A DNA stretch of 64,000 nucleotides, taken from the NCBI GenBank assembly GCA_020638395.1, contig JACKIP010000008.1, forward strand, positions 17,678 to 81,677, written 5' to 3'. Shown here piece after piece: positions 25,561 through 35,204 of this stretch (positions are counted from its first letter, which is position 1; every line of letters starts with the position of its first letter). A program made the position numbers and the translations under genes. This DNA comes from Rhodospirillales bacterium. GTDB taxonomy: Bacteria; Pseudomonadota; Alphaproteobacteria; Micavibrionales; Micavibrionaceae. The notes beneath the pieces were generated by a model. The model was not told the origin of the DNA. It was given only the letters and a program-made list of their open reading frames with translations, and did not search any database.

Positions 25561-26985
25561 ATGAAAAAAGTTTTTCATATCACCTTGGCTGTTTTGTTAG
25601 GGATTTTTGTTTCGGGCGTCCTTACGTCCGGAAGTATCGTGCCAGCAAATATGATCGCCCCCCCCGCCCGTGCAGATGGCTGTGGCAATCCGGAATGCGA
25701 TTGTAACGGCTGGGGGTGGGGCTGTCCGGCCCCTAACTGTAACTGTCAATTTGTCACCGGAATATGTGATGCAGTCCAAAATAAATATCACCCCGACACA
25801 CGCAGTCATGTAACCGAAGAAATCCACCAAATGGAAAACTGGATTGTTACTGACTGGATGCAGGGATACCTTCTTCCCAGCATGATGGCCATGACAGAAG
25901 AGCTGACAACTGTTGCCATGCATCAGGTCATGACCATCGGGACCTTCTTCGACGCCCGCATGGAGCTGCAAACACAACGCCTGCTGCAGGAATTGCAGGC
26001 GCAATCCTATAAAGATTATCATCCCAGCGAAGGGGTCTGTGTCTTTGCAACCAACGTTCGTAGTCTTGCCATGTCTGACCGCAAGATTGCCCTGAACAAA
26101 AATATTCTAAGCTCCCGCGCTCTGAGCCGGCATCTGGGAATTAAGAATGACGCCGGGGCCGAAGGGGTTAAGACCGATCTGGGAGAGGAGTTTACCAGTT
26201 CTGTTGATAACACGACCTACCGTAACGGCAGACTGAGACAATTTCAGGATGAATACTGTAACCCCAGAAACAATAATGGAAAGCTGAAATTTATCTGCGG
26301 CAACTCGGGGGCCGGGGCGAGCGACGATTATAGAATTGAACATGATATTGACTTTGTTGATATTTTTGCTGCGGCCAAAACAATGAATTTCGATTTCCTC
26401 AGAACGGCAGATGAAACCAGCCCGGAAGAAAAAAAATATCTGGAAGATTATCTGGCTTTGTCCAAAAATCTTTATGGACATCAGGTCCCTTACCGTTCGG
26501 CGAAGTCTTCGTTTGACGTGCCGTCAGATTTCTTTACCAATCCGGACGCCTATGAAACGCAACCCTATTCAAACTTTTTGAATCTGAGATCCTTGCTGGC
26601 GAAACGCAGCGTTGTCGAAAATTCATTCCATGCGCAAACGGCCCTGAAATCCAGGGGGGATCCGGAAGTTTCCTACTACATGAACTCACTTCTAAGTGAA
26701 TTAGGCATTGACGGAGATCAGATCTCCGCCATGTTACAAGGGGCCCCCAGTTACTATGCGCAGATGGAAATTCTGACTAAGAAAATTTACCAAAACCCCC
26801 GTTTTTATGTCGATCTCTATGACAAACCCGCCAATGTCAACCGAAAACAGGTCGCGATGAAAGCCATCGGACTCATGCAAAACTGGGATACCTTCGAAGC
26901 GACCATGCGAGTTGAAATGCTGTCATCTGTCTTGCTGGAACTGGAAATGGTTGAGGCTCAGAACGCAATTCAGGGGGGACAATAA
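25561..26985 (+). CDS. Exported cysteine-rich protein, paralog A of a three-member family
   Basis: Function unknown. A signal peptide (hydrophobic residues 6-20, likely cleavage after APPARA) is followed by eight cysteines in 40 residues (GCGNPECDCN, GCPAPNCNC, ICDAV). The shared domain starts near residue 85 and is mostly helical. It contains QTQRLLQELQAQSYKDYHPSEGVC (KDYHPSE at about 151-157) and, near the end (398-425), YYAQMEILTKKIYQNP followed by FYVDLYDKPANVNRKQ. The same blocks recur in the genes at 27896 and 29189. An in-frame TTG lies one codon earlier, but ATG is preferred. First gene of a tight four-gene operon. Confidence 0.85.
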   Translation: MKKVFHITLAVLLGIFVSGVLTSGSIVPANMIAPPARADGCGNPECDCNGWGWGCPAPNCNCQFVTGICDAVQNKYHPDTRSHVTEEIHQMENWIVTDWMQGYLLPSMMAMTEELTTVAMHQVMTIGTFFDARMELQTQRLLQELQAQSYKDYHPSEGVCVFATNVRSLAMSDRKIALNKNILSSRALSRHLGIKNDAGAEGVKTDLGEEFTSSVDNTTYRNGRLRQFQDEYCNPRNNNGKLKFICGNSGAGASDDYRIEHDIDFVDIFAAAKTMNFDFLRTADETSPEEKKYLEDYLALSKNLYGHQVPYRSAKSSFDVPSDFFTNPDAYETQPYSNFLNLRSLLAKRSVVENSFHAQTALKSRGDPEVSYYMNSLLSELGIDGDQISAMLQGAPSYYAQMEILTKKIYQNPRFYVDLYDKPANVNRKQVAMKAIGLMQNWDTFEATMRVEMLSSVLLELEMVEAQNAIQGGQ

Positions 26986-27882
26986 ATGGCCATCCTGAAT
27001 CGCACGAAATATGCATCCTTTAAATTCCTGACTTTGACGGGAATAACTCTTTTGTCCTTGGCTATGCCCTCAACATCAAAGGCCTCGATGACTGTCACGA
27101 ATCCAGCATTGACGACCAAAACCTGCAATGCGACCTACTATGAATCCTTAAAGAGTCGGGCCTGGCTGGAGTCACAGCGGAAAATGCGGCAGGTGGAAAA
27201 TTATATCTTCAAGCCGGACAGTGTTCTTGACTATGCCTGCTTTGATATTGAAAGCAACATCGCGGCCAAAGAAATAGAAGAAATTTTCAGTGAGTATCAT
27301 TCCGGACACTGTTTCCCGGATGCGTTGGACTGTGCTCTACAGGATATTGTCATCTCTACACTGGAAAAATATCAAACCAGTAACTTTAATCACTCATTCC
27401 TCGGAGGCCATAGCGGTCTGTCACGCGTTGCACATAATGGATCTAATCGCACCATGTGCTCCGTCATGAAAGATGTCTGGGCGCTTGCCAAGTGCCGGAA
27501 CTTTGCGGAGAATGCCGGAACGGACGGATTCCTGAGTTTCAAGGACTATGCCTCCACAGATCCGCGCCTGTTACCTACTGCCTGTACCAACAACAAAGCC
27601 TCGGACTGGAACGATCATCTTGCCAATGCGTTTAAACCGGCTGCAGCGACGGCCTGGTATAAGCCCATGACCACCGCAGCAAAAAATATAAGTGATACGC
27701 AGGACCAATATCTGAATCCAGGCAATGATGCCAAACTGGGATGTGGCAGCTTTATCAGAACCGGCATAAGTATTAAAGATACGGGAAGTATCTTTTTCAG
27801 GGTCGGGAAAGTTGACGGGGTATGTTCGAACCCCGCCTGTACCCCCGATGTGTCAAACAAATGTGTGCTAATGACTTTTTAA
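26986..27882 (+). CDS. Exported cysteine-rich protein, not a member of the paralog family
   Basis: Unrecognised, 298 residues. It has an N-terminal signal-like segment (FLTLTGITLLSLAMPSTSKA) and then at least eleven cysteines spread over the chain, as in a disulfide-bonded periplasmic or surface protein. The ATG follows the stop of the preceding gene directly and has a GGGGGGAC stretch upstream, so it is translationally coupled. It lacks the KDYxPSE and YDKPANVNRK blocks of its neighbours. Its position inside the operon suggests a partner role. Confidence 0.8.
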   Translation: MAILNRTKYASFKFLTLTGITLLSLAMPSTSKASMTVTNPALTTKTCNATYYESLKSRAWLESQRKMRQVENYIFKPDSVLDYACFDIESNIAAKEIEEIFSEYHSGHCFPDALDCALQDIVISTLEKYQTSNFNHSFLGGHSGLSRVAHNGSNRTMCSVMKDVWALAKCRNFAENAGTDGFLSFKDYASTDPRLLPTACTNNKASDWNDHLANAFKPAAATAWYKPMTTAAKNISDTQDQYLNPGNDAKLGCGSFIRTGISIKDTGSIFFRVGKVDGVCSNPACTPDVSNKCVLMTF

Positions 27883-27895
27883 AAGGATTATACGT

Positions 27896-29179
27896 ATGAA
27901 ATTATCTGGTTATGGAGTGACCCCTATGAAATATCATCATAAACCATTATTGCTGGGACTGGTCTTTACGGTGACGCTGATGACGCTGTCCCTGCTGACA
28001 ATCCCAAAACCGGCCTATGCCATGTGCTGCAGTTGCGTGTGTAACAAATGTGTTGAACCTGCACATGACAGAACCCGCACCCATGTAAGTGACACCATCG
28101 CAAATCACCAAACATGGATGCTGGACAGTCTCTGGTATGAAAACGTGCTGCCGGCCATGATGAAAATGGCGAACCAGCTCTCCGCCGTTGCCATGCAGCA
28201 GGTCCAGATTATCGGTACATTCATGGACGCCGAAATGCAGATGCAAACCCAGCAGCTCCTGCAGAAATTACAGGCAGAAGCACACAAGGATTACCAACCA
28301 AGCGAAGAGCTGTGCAGCATCGGAACCGGAGTCCGTAGTCTGGCCTCCAGTGAACGCATGGGAGAATTAACCTCCCTGGTGATGTCCAAACGCACGATCG
28401 ACCGCCAAATGCGCAATCAGAACACTCTGGCGGCAGACCCAGCCAAAGATGCGGTCGCCCGTATCAACCAGTTTGCGAATCGTTATTGCAACAAAAAAGA
28501 CAATAACGAAGGGTTTGGAAAACTTTGCGACGGCGCAACAAAACCGGAATTTCACAATAAGGACGTGGATTTCACCCGTACGATTGATGTTCCCTTAACA
28601 CTGGACGTCAATTTTGCCACAGGAAATACCGGTGCAGGAGCCAAAGCCACAGATGACGAACAGGACGTGCTCGCCATGGCGACGAACCTTTTTGCAAATA
28701 AAATTATGACTGGCAACCTTAATATTGACGGGCAAAGAGCGCCTGACAGAGAACGCTTTCTCGATTACCGGGCGGTCATGGCAAAGCGCAGTGTGGCGCA
28801 AAATACCTTCAACACGCTGATCGGCATGAAGTCCGCCGGATCAGGAATTGGCACAACCGAGCTGAACGCTATTCTTGAAGAACTGGGCGTTCCCGCAGCA
28901 CAGGTCACGCAAATACTGGGAAATAACCCGAGTTATTATGCCCAAATGGAACTATTGACGAAAAAGATTTTTCAGAACCCTTCGTTCTACATTAATCTTT
29001 ACGACAAACCGGCAAACGTCAACCGTAAAGCTGTTGCTCTGCAAGCCCTACAGCTCATGCTGCTGAACGATACCTTTAACAGCCAGATGAGAACAGAACT
29101 GATTATGGCTTTGGCGCTTGAATCCGAACTGATGAAAGCTCAGGAGGGTATTCAGGGACGGCTGAATGACCAAAATTAA
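27896..29179 (+). CDS. Exported protein, paralog B of the three-member family
   Basis: 427 residues (417 if the in-frame ATG at 27926 is used; both have plausible GGA-type sites). A signal peptide ends near PKPAYA, followed by the cysteine cluster CCSCVCNKC. The shared domain includes QTQQLLQKLQAEAHKDYQPSEELC (about residues 119-142) and YYAQMELLTKKIFQNPSFY, then YDKPANVNRKAVALQALQLM. It is closest to paralog A in length and sequence. Function unknown. Starts 13 bases after the preceding gene. Confidence 0.85.
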   Translation: MKLSGYGVTPMKYHHKPLLLGLVFTVTLMTLSLLTIPKPAYAMCCSCVCNKCVEPAHDRTRTHVSDTIANHQTWMLDSLWYENVLPAMMKMANQLSAVAMQQVQIIGTFMDAEMQMQTQQLLQKLQAEAHKDYQPSEELCSIGTGVRSLASSERMGELTSLVMSKRTIDRQMRNQNTLAADPAKDAVARINQFANRYCNKKDNNEGFGKLCDGATKPEFHNKDVDFTRTIDVPLTLDVNFATGNTGAGAKATDDEQDVLAMATNLFANKIMTGNLNIDGQRAPDRERFLDYRAVMAKRSVAQNTFNTLIGMKSAGSGIGTTELNAILEELGVPAAQVTQILGNNPSYYAQMELLTKKIFQNPSFYINLYDKPANVNRKAVALQALQLMLLNDTFNSQMRTELIMALALESELMKAQEGIQGRLNDQN

Positions 29180-29188
29180 CCACTTATA

Positions 29189-31030
29189 ATGAATGTGCTG
29201 ATGAAAAAACGTTTTATTTTAGCTGGTGCTTTTGCGATATCAATGACGGGAATCGTTGCGGTCTCAACCTTCCCGCAGGCACGTTTTCACACCATTGCAG
29301 ATATCCCTGCCCCGGATAAAACACCTCATCTTCAGGTTTTTGTTAAAGGAGAAAATTTTCCGGCGGGGCAGCCCTATACACTGTCCCTCCAGAATGGAGA
29401 CCAGCTAAACTTTACTATCTCTGAGACCGGGACGATCAATAACAGTTATATTTTGCCCGATGCCATTAGCCGTCAGGAAAAAATAGCACTCTACATCAGC
29501 GAACAAAGCGCGTTAAAAGTTGACCCGGAGGATATCCGGCTTGAGATTGATACTCCGTCGCAAACCCTTACCTGGGCTGGAAAATTTCTGATTCCCTCCC
29601 AAAAAATTAATGTCTCTCTTTCCGGAAATGATGGTCCGCCCCCTCTGCAAACCCGTTCTGACTGGACCGGAAATTTTACCCAGAATATCAGCTACCAGGC
29701 GGCTGATCTGATCGGTAAGGAAACCTGCTTCGAAGAAGACCTCCCACATGGGAAAAAACTGTGCGTTGCGTTTGGCATACACAGATCTGCTGATCTGATA
29801 CAGGTGGTAACGGTTGGGACAACAACCGCCAAGCAATCTTCCGATGATCCGTTTTCTACGTTTGATAAGTGGACCACACCATCAAACTGTCAACCCTATG
29901 ACGTAGAACTCAGCCTGTGTAATTCATCCCATGTCTCCAGCCTGCAGGAAGATTTATCAAAGACCTATTACGATTTCACGCGGATGACCTTGCAGTTCTC
30001 TGCCACCATGATGGCACAAGCTGGGTTTATCGGGACGTTGATTGACGGCAAAAACCAGATGGAAACCCAGTTATTGCTGTGGGAACGGCAGGAACAGGCG
30101 CATGATGATTATCATCCCTCAGAACAAATGTGCGCCATTGCCTCCATGACCAAAGAGCTGCAAAATTCCGAAACCCGCAGAGAGTTAAATACGTATGGCA
30201 TTGCCAGAGCCCTCGAGTATGCCGAGCAAAATCCGCAAAATCATCACACTGCCTATGGTGGATCTATGGATACGCAGTTCCGCCTGCAAAGCTTTAAAGA
30301 AAAACACTGCGTCCCGTCAAATGATAATGGCGCATTGAAAATTTTCTGCAACGGCCTGAGCACAGGGAAATTTTTACGACAAAATCGTGACGTGGATTTC
30401 GCACGTCTGATTGATATTCCGAAAACACTCAAGGTTGATATTACGGACGCCAAAAACTCAAGTGCCGACGAGGAAGACGTCATGAGCATGGGGCGGTTAT
30501 TATTTGGACATAAAGTACTCAATATGCCGCAACCCGTAGAGGATTCCGAATCTAAAAATATTTTGAACGATCCAGACAAATTTCTGCACCCCTATCAAGA
30601 ATACCGCTCCATCAGTGCGATGCGGAACGCGGCACGTTACAGCTTTGCTAATTATGTTGGTATGAAAGCGGAGGGCGCCGGGTCATCAAATCTCCATATT
30701 CAGACACTGATGAAAGATTTTGGCATGCCGGATGAGGATATCAAGCGGTTCATCGGTGAAAACCCAAGCTATTTTGCCCAGATGCACGTTCTGACAAAAC
30801 AGATCTACCAGCATCCGGATTTCTATACGAACCTGATTACCAAAGACGCCAACATTGCGCGCTTTCAGGCCTCGATGGAAGCCATCAACCTGATGGCCGG
30901 ACGCGAACGGTTTGAAAGCCTCCTTAGAAAAGAGATGCTTCTGTCACTTCTGGTTGAGATGAAACTGCGCACCCTCCAGAAAAAAGTGGATGCCGGCCTG
31001 AAAGATATGGACTCGCGCCTGTTGAAATAA
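29189..31030 (+). CDS. Exported protein, paralog C with extra N-terminal beta-rich domain
   Basis: 613 residues. A signal peptide or N-terminal anchor (FILAGAFAISMTGIVAV) precedes about 230 residues with no counterpart in A or B. This extension is rich in beta-type sequence (LQVFVKGENFPAGQPYTLSLQNGDQLNFTISETG) and has two cysteine pairs. The family domain then follows: ETQLLLWERQEQAHDDYHPSEQMC (KDY changed to DDY, about residue 306), FAQMHVLTKQIYQHPDFYTNL, and a degenerate DANIARFQ in place of PANVNRK. Last gene of the operon; function unknown. Confidence 0.85.
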   Translation: MNVLMKKRFILAGAFAISMTGIVAVSTFPQARFHTIADIPAPDKTPHLQVFVKGENFPAGQPYTLSLQNGDQLNFTISETGTINNSYILPDAISRQEKIALYISEQSALKVDPEDIRLEIDTPSQTLTWAGKFLIPSQKINVSLSGNDGPPPLQTRSDWTGNFTQNISYQAADLIGKETCFEEDLPHGKKLCVAFGIHRSADLIQVVTVGTTTAKQSSDDPFSTFDKWTTPSNCQPYDVELSLCNSSHVSSLQEDLSKTYYDFTRMTLQFSATMMAQAGFIGTLIDGKNQMETQLLLWERQEQAHDDYHPSEQMCAIASMTKELQNSETRRELNTYGIARALEYAEQNPQNHHTAYGGSMDTQFRLQSFKEKHCVPSNDNGALKIFCNGLSTGKFLRQNRDVDFARLIDIPKTLKVDITDAKNSSADEEDVMSMGRLLFGHKVLNMPQPVEDSESKNILNDPDKFLHPYQEYRSISAMRNAARYSFANYVGMKAEGAGSSNLHIQTLMKDFGMPDEDIKRFIGENPSYFAQMHVLTKQIYQHPDFYTNLITKDANIARFQASMEAINLMAGRERFESLLRKEMLLSLLVEMKLRTLQKKVDAGLKDMDSRLLK

Positions 31031-31048
31031 TCCCCCAAAAAGAAAAAC

Positions 31049-31064
31049 TGGCATTCTCTTTGCA
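31049..31064 (+). promoter_or_regulatory. Sigma54-type (-24/-12) promoter for flgK-flgL
   Basis: TGGCATTCTCTTTGCA matches TGGCACG-N4-TTGCA at 14 of 16 positions when the four spacer bases count as matches, with exact GG-to-GC spacing. It is 38 bases upstream of the flgK ATG, with an AGGAG site between. It gives flgK its own start instead of read-through from the upstream operon. Confidence 0.7.
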
Positions 31065-31101
31065 ACACTCCTGAAGGTAAATACTATCAGGAGTTACTTG
31101 C

Positions 31102-33591
31102 ATGTCTTTGAGCGCCCTTGACGCTGCCCTGTCCGGATTAAAAATCTCACAGCAACAGCTTGGCGTTATTTCAAATAACATCGCCAACGTCAGCACCGAA
31201 GGCTATACGCGCAAAATCTTGCCCCAATCTACGCAGGCGATTAACGGGCTGAGCGTTGCCGTGCAGTCCGAAGTGATTATCCGGAACGTCGATATTTCTC
31301 TGACGCGGGATGTCTGGACGCAAGTCAGTTCCACCAGCGCGCTTGATACAAAACTCTCCTACTTGCAGCAAATTGAAAATTTTCATGGCGCGCCGGATGC
31401 GGAAATATCTTTTGCGGCAAAAATTGCCGCTTTACGCGATAGTTTCAGCGCCCTGTCAGATAGCCCGGACGATACCTTCCTGCTCAGCAGTACCGTTGAA
31501 CAAGCCAACACGACCGCCAATAAGATCAATGATTTTGCCGATCTGTTAACCCAGATGCGTAATGACGCACAGTCCGACTTGCAAATTTCCGTCTCCCGCA
31601 CCAATGATCTTCTGGAGCAGATTGCCGGGTTAAACGACCAGATTCGCTTCCAGTTGAATACCAATCGCTCGGCCGCGCAATTACAGGATTTCCGAGATCA
31701 GGTTGTTAAGGACTTATCACAGGAAATTGAAATCAGTTTCTTTGTCCGCGGCGATGGAGTCATGGTTGTCCAGACCGCGCAAGGGCAGGAATTAACCGGA
31801 GATCAGGCACAGGAGCTGGTTTTCTCCCCGGTTCCGGTCAGCACAACGAATGCCTATCCGGATCTGGGAGTCTCAGGCCTGTTTTTGAAAGGCGACCCTG
31901 CCACAACACCAGGAGGCGTTGACCTGACCGAAGAAGCTTTGGGAGGAAAAATCGGGGCTCTTTTGGAGCTGCGAGATCAGTCCATCCCCAAGTATAGCGC
32001 GCAGATTGACGAGGTTGCGCATAAGATGGCGCTGCGATTTGAAGCGCAGGGATTGCGGTTGTTTACGGATGCCTCTGGCAATGTTCCGGCCGATACACCT
32101 CCTGTTCCGGATGATCCACTAACCCCTCTGATTGATGAAAGTGCTCCCGTTGAATATGTCGGATTTGCCGCGGAAATGCGGGTAAACGCCAATATTATTG
32201 CGGACCACACCTTGCTCAGAAGCGGAACTTACGGTGCCTCTGTTTTGCCGGGGTCCAATGAAGTCATCCAGCGTGTTCTCGATTTCACCTTCGGAGAATA
32301 TGAATATCAAGCCGCAATCGGCACCGTCGGATTTGGCGCCGCCGATGTGGGCGGGGCGACCTTGCAGGATTATCTGGGCTTATATTCCACCAACAGCTTT
32401 ACCGGCACGCTTGATTTATCCGCATATGCCGACACAAATGCCCTTGTCTCGGCGGCGAATGGCCTTCTGGATGATCCCAATGATGTGTTTCGCTTAACCT
32501 TTGATGATCCGGACCTCGGATTAAGCGTCGATCTGGACGTGGATCTAAGTATTGTTGCCGGACTTCCGGGGACCGGAGATTTTGCCTCTGACCTCGTTTC
32601 CTATATCAACACCACCGCCATTCCCGCTTTGCCGGCGGCAGATCAGACCGACCTTGCAACGATGGGAGTCACGGTACAGGTTGGCCCCTCCGGCCAGTTA
32701 AAAATTCTGTCCCGCGGCGATATTTCCATCACGGCGGATCCTGCCGGAGTCCCCGGCGGCATGAATAACAGCGGACTGGCTTTTTTGGGCTTCAGCGAAG
32801 GAGCCAGCAGTCAGGCAGTTGACCCTTATTTCGATATACAGGTTGGTGGCAATCCTGCGGTGCGCATCACTATAGACCGGGACGATACGGAAACAGACCT
32901 TCTGGCAAAGCTTCAGGCGGTTTCCGGATTGGGGGTCTATGATTTTATCGCCAACCCGGACGGTCTGGGCAGTGAGATCCGCTTGCGTCCGGGCAATAAC
33001 TACACCACGCCGGACTTTGGTGGAGCGTTACGCATTATCGGCGGCCCGTTTGAAACCGAGGCCGGAGGCACCGCGCAGGGATTGATTGACGATACGGATA
33101 GTGACGGCGCAGGAGATACCCTTGCCCTTCTGCCAACCGGCATCAATATTGTCACAGCACTATTTGGTCGGGTGTCCGATACGGACGGCGCGGCCGGGTT
33201 CACAGCAGGGTCGGAACTTTCCCCCATTTCCAGTGTTTTATACCAGTCGGAAACTGTAAACGGATCGGGTGAGTATGTATCATTCCGCAGCCAATATCTG
33301 GGGCCGGATCTTGGCGTCAGCACAACGCTGTCTGGCTCCCGCTCTCTCATAGATTTTGGACAGAAAGTTCTCAATAAACAAACCGAAGATATTGTCATCA
33401 CGCAATCCCGTTATGAGGATGAAAGTATTTTTCAGGAAACACTGGAGCAACAGCTAATGAACGAATCGGGCGTCAATCTGGATGAAGAACTGTCGCACCT
33501 GATTGTGATTCAAACCGCTTACGCCGCTGCCGCCCGTGCCGTAAGCGCTATTGATGATATGTTTCAGGAGCTTATAAACGCAATCAGATAA
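31102..33591 (+). CDS. flgK: Flagellar hook-associated protein 1 (FlgK)
   Basis: First junction protein between hook and filament. The N-terminal LSALDAALSGLKISQQQLGVISNNIANVSTEGYTRK is the rod/hook D0 motif. The C-terminal ESGVNLDEELSHLIVIQTAYAAAARAVSAIDDMFQELINAI closes the coiled coil. At 829 residues it is longer than enterobacterial FlgK (about 550). The extra length is in a beta-rich central region (roughly residues 330-720) probably exposed on the surface. Confidence 0.95.
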   Translation: MSLSALDAALSGLKISQQQLGVISNNIANVSTEGYTRKILPQSTQAINGLSVAVQSEVIIRNVDISLTRDVWTQVSSTSALDTKLSYLQQIENFHGAPDAEISFAAKIAALRDSFSALSDSPDDTFLLSSTVEQANTTANKINDFADLLTQMRNDAQSDLQISVSRTNDLLEQIAGLNDQIRFQLNTNRSAAQLQDFRDQVVKDLSQEIEISFFVRGDGVMVVQTAQGQELTGDQAQELVFSPVPVSTTNAYPDLGVSGLFLKGDPATTPGGVDLTEEALGGKIGALLELRDQSIPKYSAQIDEVAHKMALRFEAQGLRLFTDASGNVPADTPPVPDDPLTPLIDESAPVEYVGFAAEMRVNANIIADHTLLRSGTYGASVLPGSNEVIQRVLDFTFGEYEYQAAIGTVGFGAADVGGATLQDYLGLYSTNSFTGTLDLSAYADTNALVSAANGLLDDPNDVFRLTFDDPDLGLSVDLDVDLSIVAGLPGTGDFASDLVSYINTTAIPALPAADQTDLATMGVTVQVGPSGQLKILSRGDISITADPAGVPGGMNNSGLAFLGFSEGASSQAVDPYFDIQVGGNPAVRITIDRDDTETDLLAKLQAVSGLGVYDFIANPDGLGSEIRLRPGNNYTTPDFGGALRIIGGPFETEAGGTAQGLIDDTDSDGAGDTLALLPTGINIVTALFGRVSDTDGAAGFTAGSELSPISSVLYQSETVNGSGEYVSFRSQYLGPDLGVSTTLSGSRSLIDFGQKVLNKQTEDIVITQSRYEDESIFQETLEQQLMNESGVNLDEELSHLIVIQTAYAAAARAVSAIDDMFQELINAIR

Positions 33592-33619
33592 AACAGTTTA
33601 AGTTAAAAAGGATACTTCT

Positions 33620-34792
33620 ATGGCCACCGGCATTTCAACCCTCGGACAATCTATCGGACAAATTTCCCGCCTGAAAACAATGGGCGCCACGCTCGCAGAT
33701 TTACAGCTTCAGCTGACAAGCGGTAAAAAGACCCAAAAATTCAGCGGGCTTGGCACAACTGCGATTCTTTCACAACGAGCGCGGGCGGATTTTAACGCAA
33801 TGGACACCTATATGAATAACCTGTCCATCTCGAATCGCCGGATGGAATTAATGATTACCGCCATCGAAGAGTTGCAGGCACAGGCCGGAAACGTTGCCAA
33901 CATCGTTGCAAATGAAATGCAGGAAGGCGAAATCAATCTCGATCGGGTCAATGACCTTGCAAGTAATATCATTGATTTCATGGAAGATCTGGTCAATGCG
34001 CAGGACGGTGACCGCTATTTGTTTTCAGGCTCAGCCAGCAGCACACAACCTCTCTCTCTGAGCGGCGGGACCCTCCAAACCTATTTGCAGGGACAGTTGA
34101 CCGATTGGCAAGGGGAAACTCTCAGCACAAACTCTCTGATTTCGTCCTACCGTAATGTGTCCGATACCATCGTCGGATATAATGCCGCAATCAGTAACGG
34201 GGACGTTGGAAATGTGACGGTGCGCGCCGATAAAAATGTCGAAATAAACTATACAACTCTCGCAAATGCCAGCGGATTCAAAGACATCATGGTCGCGACT
34301 CAGATGATGCAGGAACTAACCGTCACAGATACCTCACAAGTTTATCATATTGACAAAATAAAATTGGAGCGCGCCGATTTCGAGGATGCGCTTCTACCAA
34401 CAGACCTGCCGCAAACTCCGCCACCGGGAACCGCAATGACCTTGCCAGCTGATTTTGATAATGCCGCAACGACCGATGAATTAGTGGCGGAAAATCAACG
34501 GCGTGCAGATAGTTTCTTTGCGATCTTCAACGATCTGGGCCGCATGATTAACAATGCAATTGACGAGCTTGATACGTTGAGATTCTCTCTGGAAAACAGC
34601 CGGGCGCAGGTTATTCATATGCAGGAACAGCATACGCTCGACCAAAACACCCTCCTCGGAACAATCAGCGATGTGGAAGATGCCGATATCAGCGAAGTTG
34701 CCCTATCACTGAATTTCATGGAAATTCAGCTGGAAGCCTCCTACCGCGTGACCGCAAGCATCAGCGACCTGAATCTGGCAAATTTCCTTTAG
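33620..34792 (+). CDS. flgL: Flagellar hook-associated protein 3 (FlgL)
   Basis: Second hook-filament junction protein. Flagellin-like N-terminus: ISRLKTMGATLADLQLQLTSGKKTQKFSGLGTTAILSQRARADFNAMDTY (about residues 14-64), with DGDRYLFSGSAS and a C-terminal helical ALSLNFMEIQLEASYRVTASISDLNLANFL. 390 residues. 28 bases after flgK with an AAGGA site, so same transcript. Confidence 0.93.
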   Translation: MATGISTLGQSIGQISRLKTMGATLADLQLQLTSGKKTQKFSGLGTTAILSQRARADFNAMDTYMNNLSISNRRMELMITAIEELQAQAGNVANIVANEMQEGEINLDRVNDLASNIIDFMEDLVNAQDGDRYLFSGSASSTQPLSLSGGTLQTYLQGQLTDWQGETLSTNSLISSYRNVSDTIVGYNAAISNGDVGNVTVRADKNVEINYTTLANASGFKDIMVATQMMQELTVTDTSQVYHIDKIKLERADFEDALLPTDLPQTPPPGTAMTLPADFDNAATTDELVAENQRRADSFFAIFNDLGRMINNAIDELDTLRFSLENSRAQVIHMQEQHTLDQNTLLGTISDVEDADISEVALSLNFMEIQLEASYRVTASISDLNLANFL

Positions 34793-34840
34793 AGTGATTT
34801 GAAAAATCGCCAGCAAAAGCCTGAATATTACGGTGCCGCC

Positions 34841-35163
34841 CTCACACGCCTTGTGCGTGTGATCCATAGATCACACGGACGGTGCCGTGTAATGACGGTG
34901 ACATAAGGGTTTGAACGCTTATCATCTATGTTTGGTTACCAATGCCAAATTTTGAACCGCAAAGTAAGACAAAGTAAAACAAAATTCTTTCGGTTTTTAT
35001 AAAGAACCTCTGCGCCCTCCGTGCCTCCGTGGTAAAAAATCAATAGAGATCACATACACGGAACCGTGTGAGGGAGGCGTAAGCCCGGACTCGTCCTCCT
35101 GAGCCGCAGGAGAAGGATCTTAACCTGTTGATAAAAAAGATTCTTCGCTGCACTCAGAATGAC
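34841..35163. repeat. Composite repeat island A between flgL and the TcpQ-like gene
   Basis: This 412-base gene-free gap holds several palindromic modules. Module H is at 34841-34897 (CACACGCC / GTGTG arms). Module J is at 34944-34990 (TTGAACCGCAAAGTAAGAC). Module G is at 35007-35033 (CCTCTGCGCCCTCCGTGCC). A second H-like palindrome is near 35050, and module I is at 35092-35163. The module order is repeated in reverse complement at 47002-47252. No coding potential is seen. Flanking genes converge. Confidence 0.75.
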
Positions 35164-35204
35164 GGTTTTATAAAATTACAAACTTTCGCAGAGCGTTCTA
35201 TGGC

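Noticed and set aside
34841..35163. Repeat island considered as a CRISPR array
   Set aside because: Modules are of different sequence and length with no regular spacers, and no cas genes are near.
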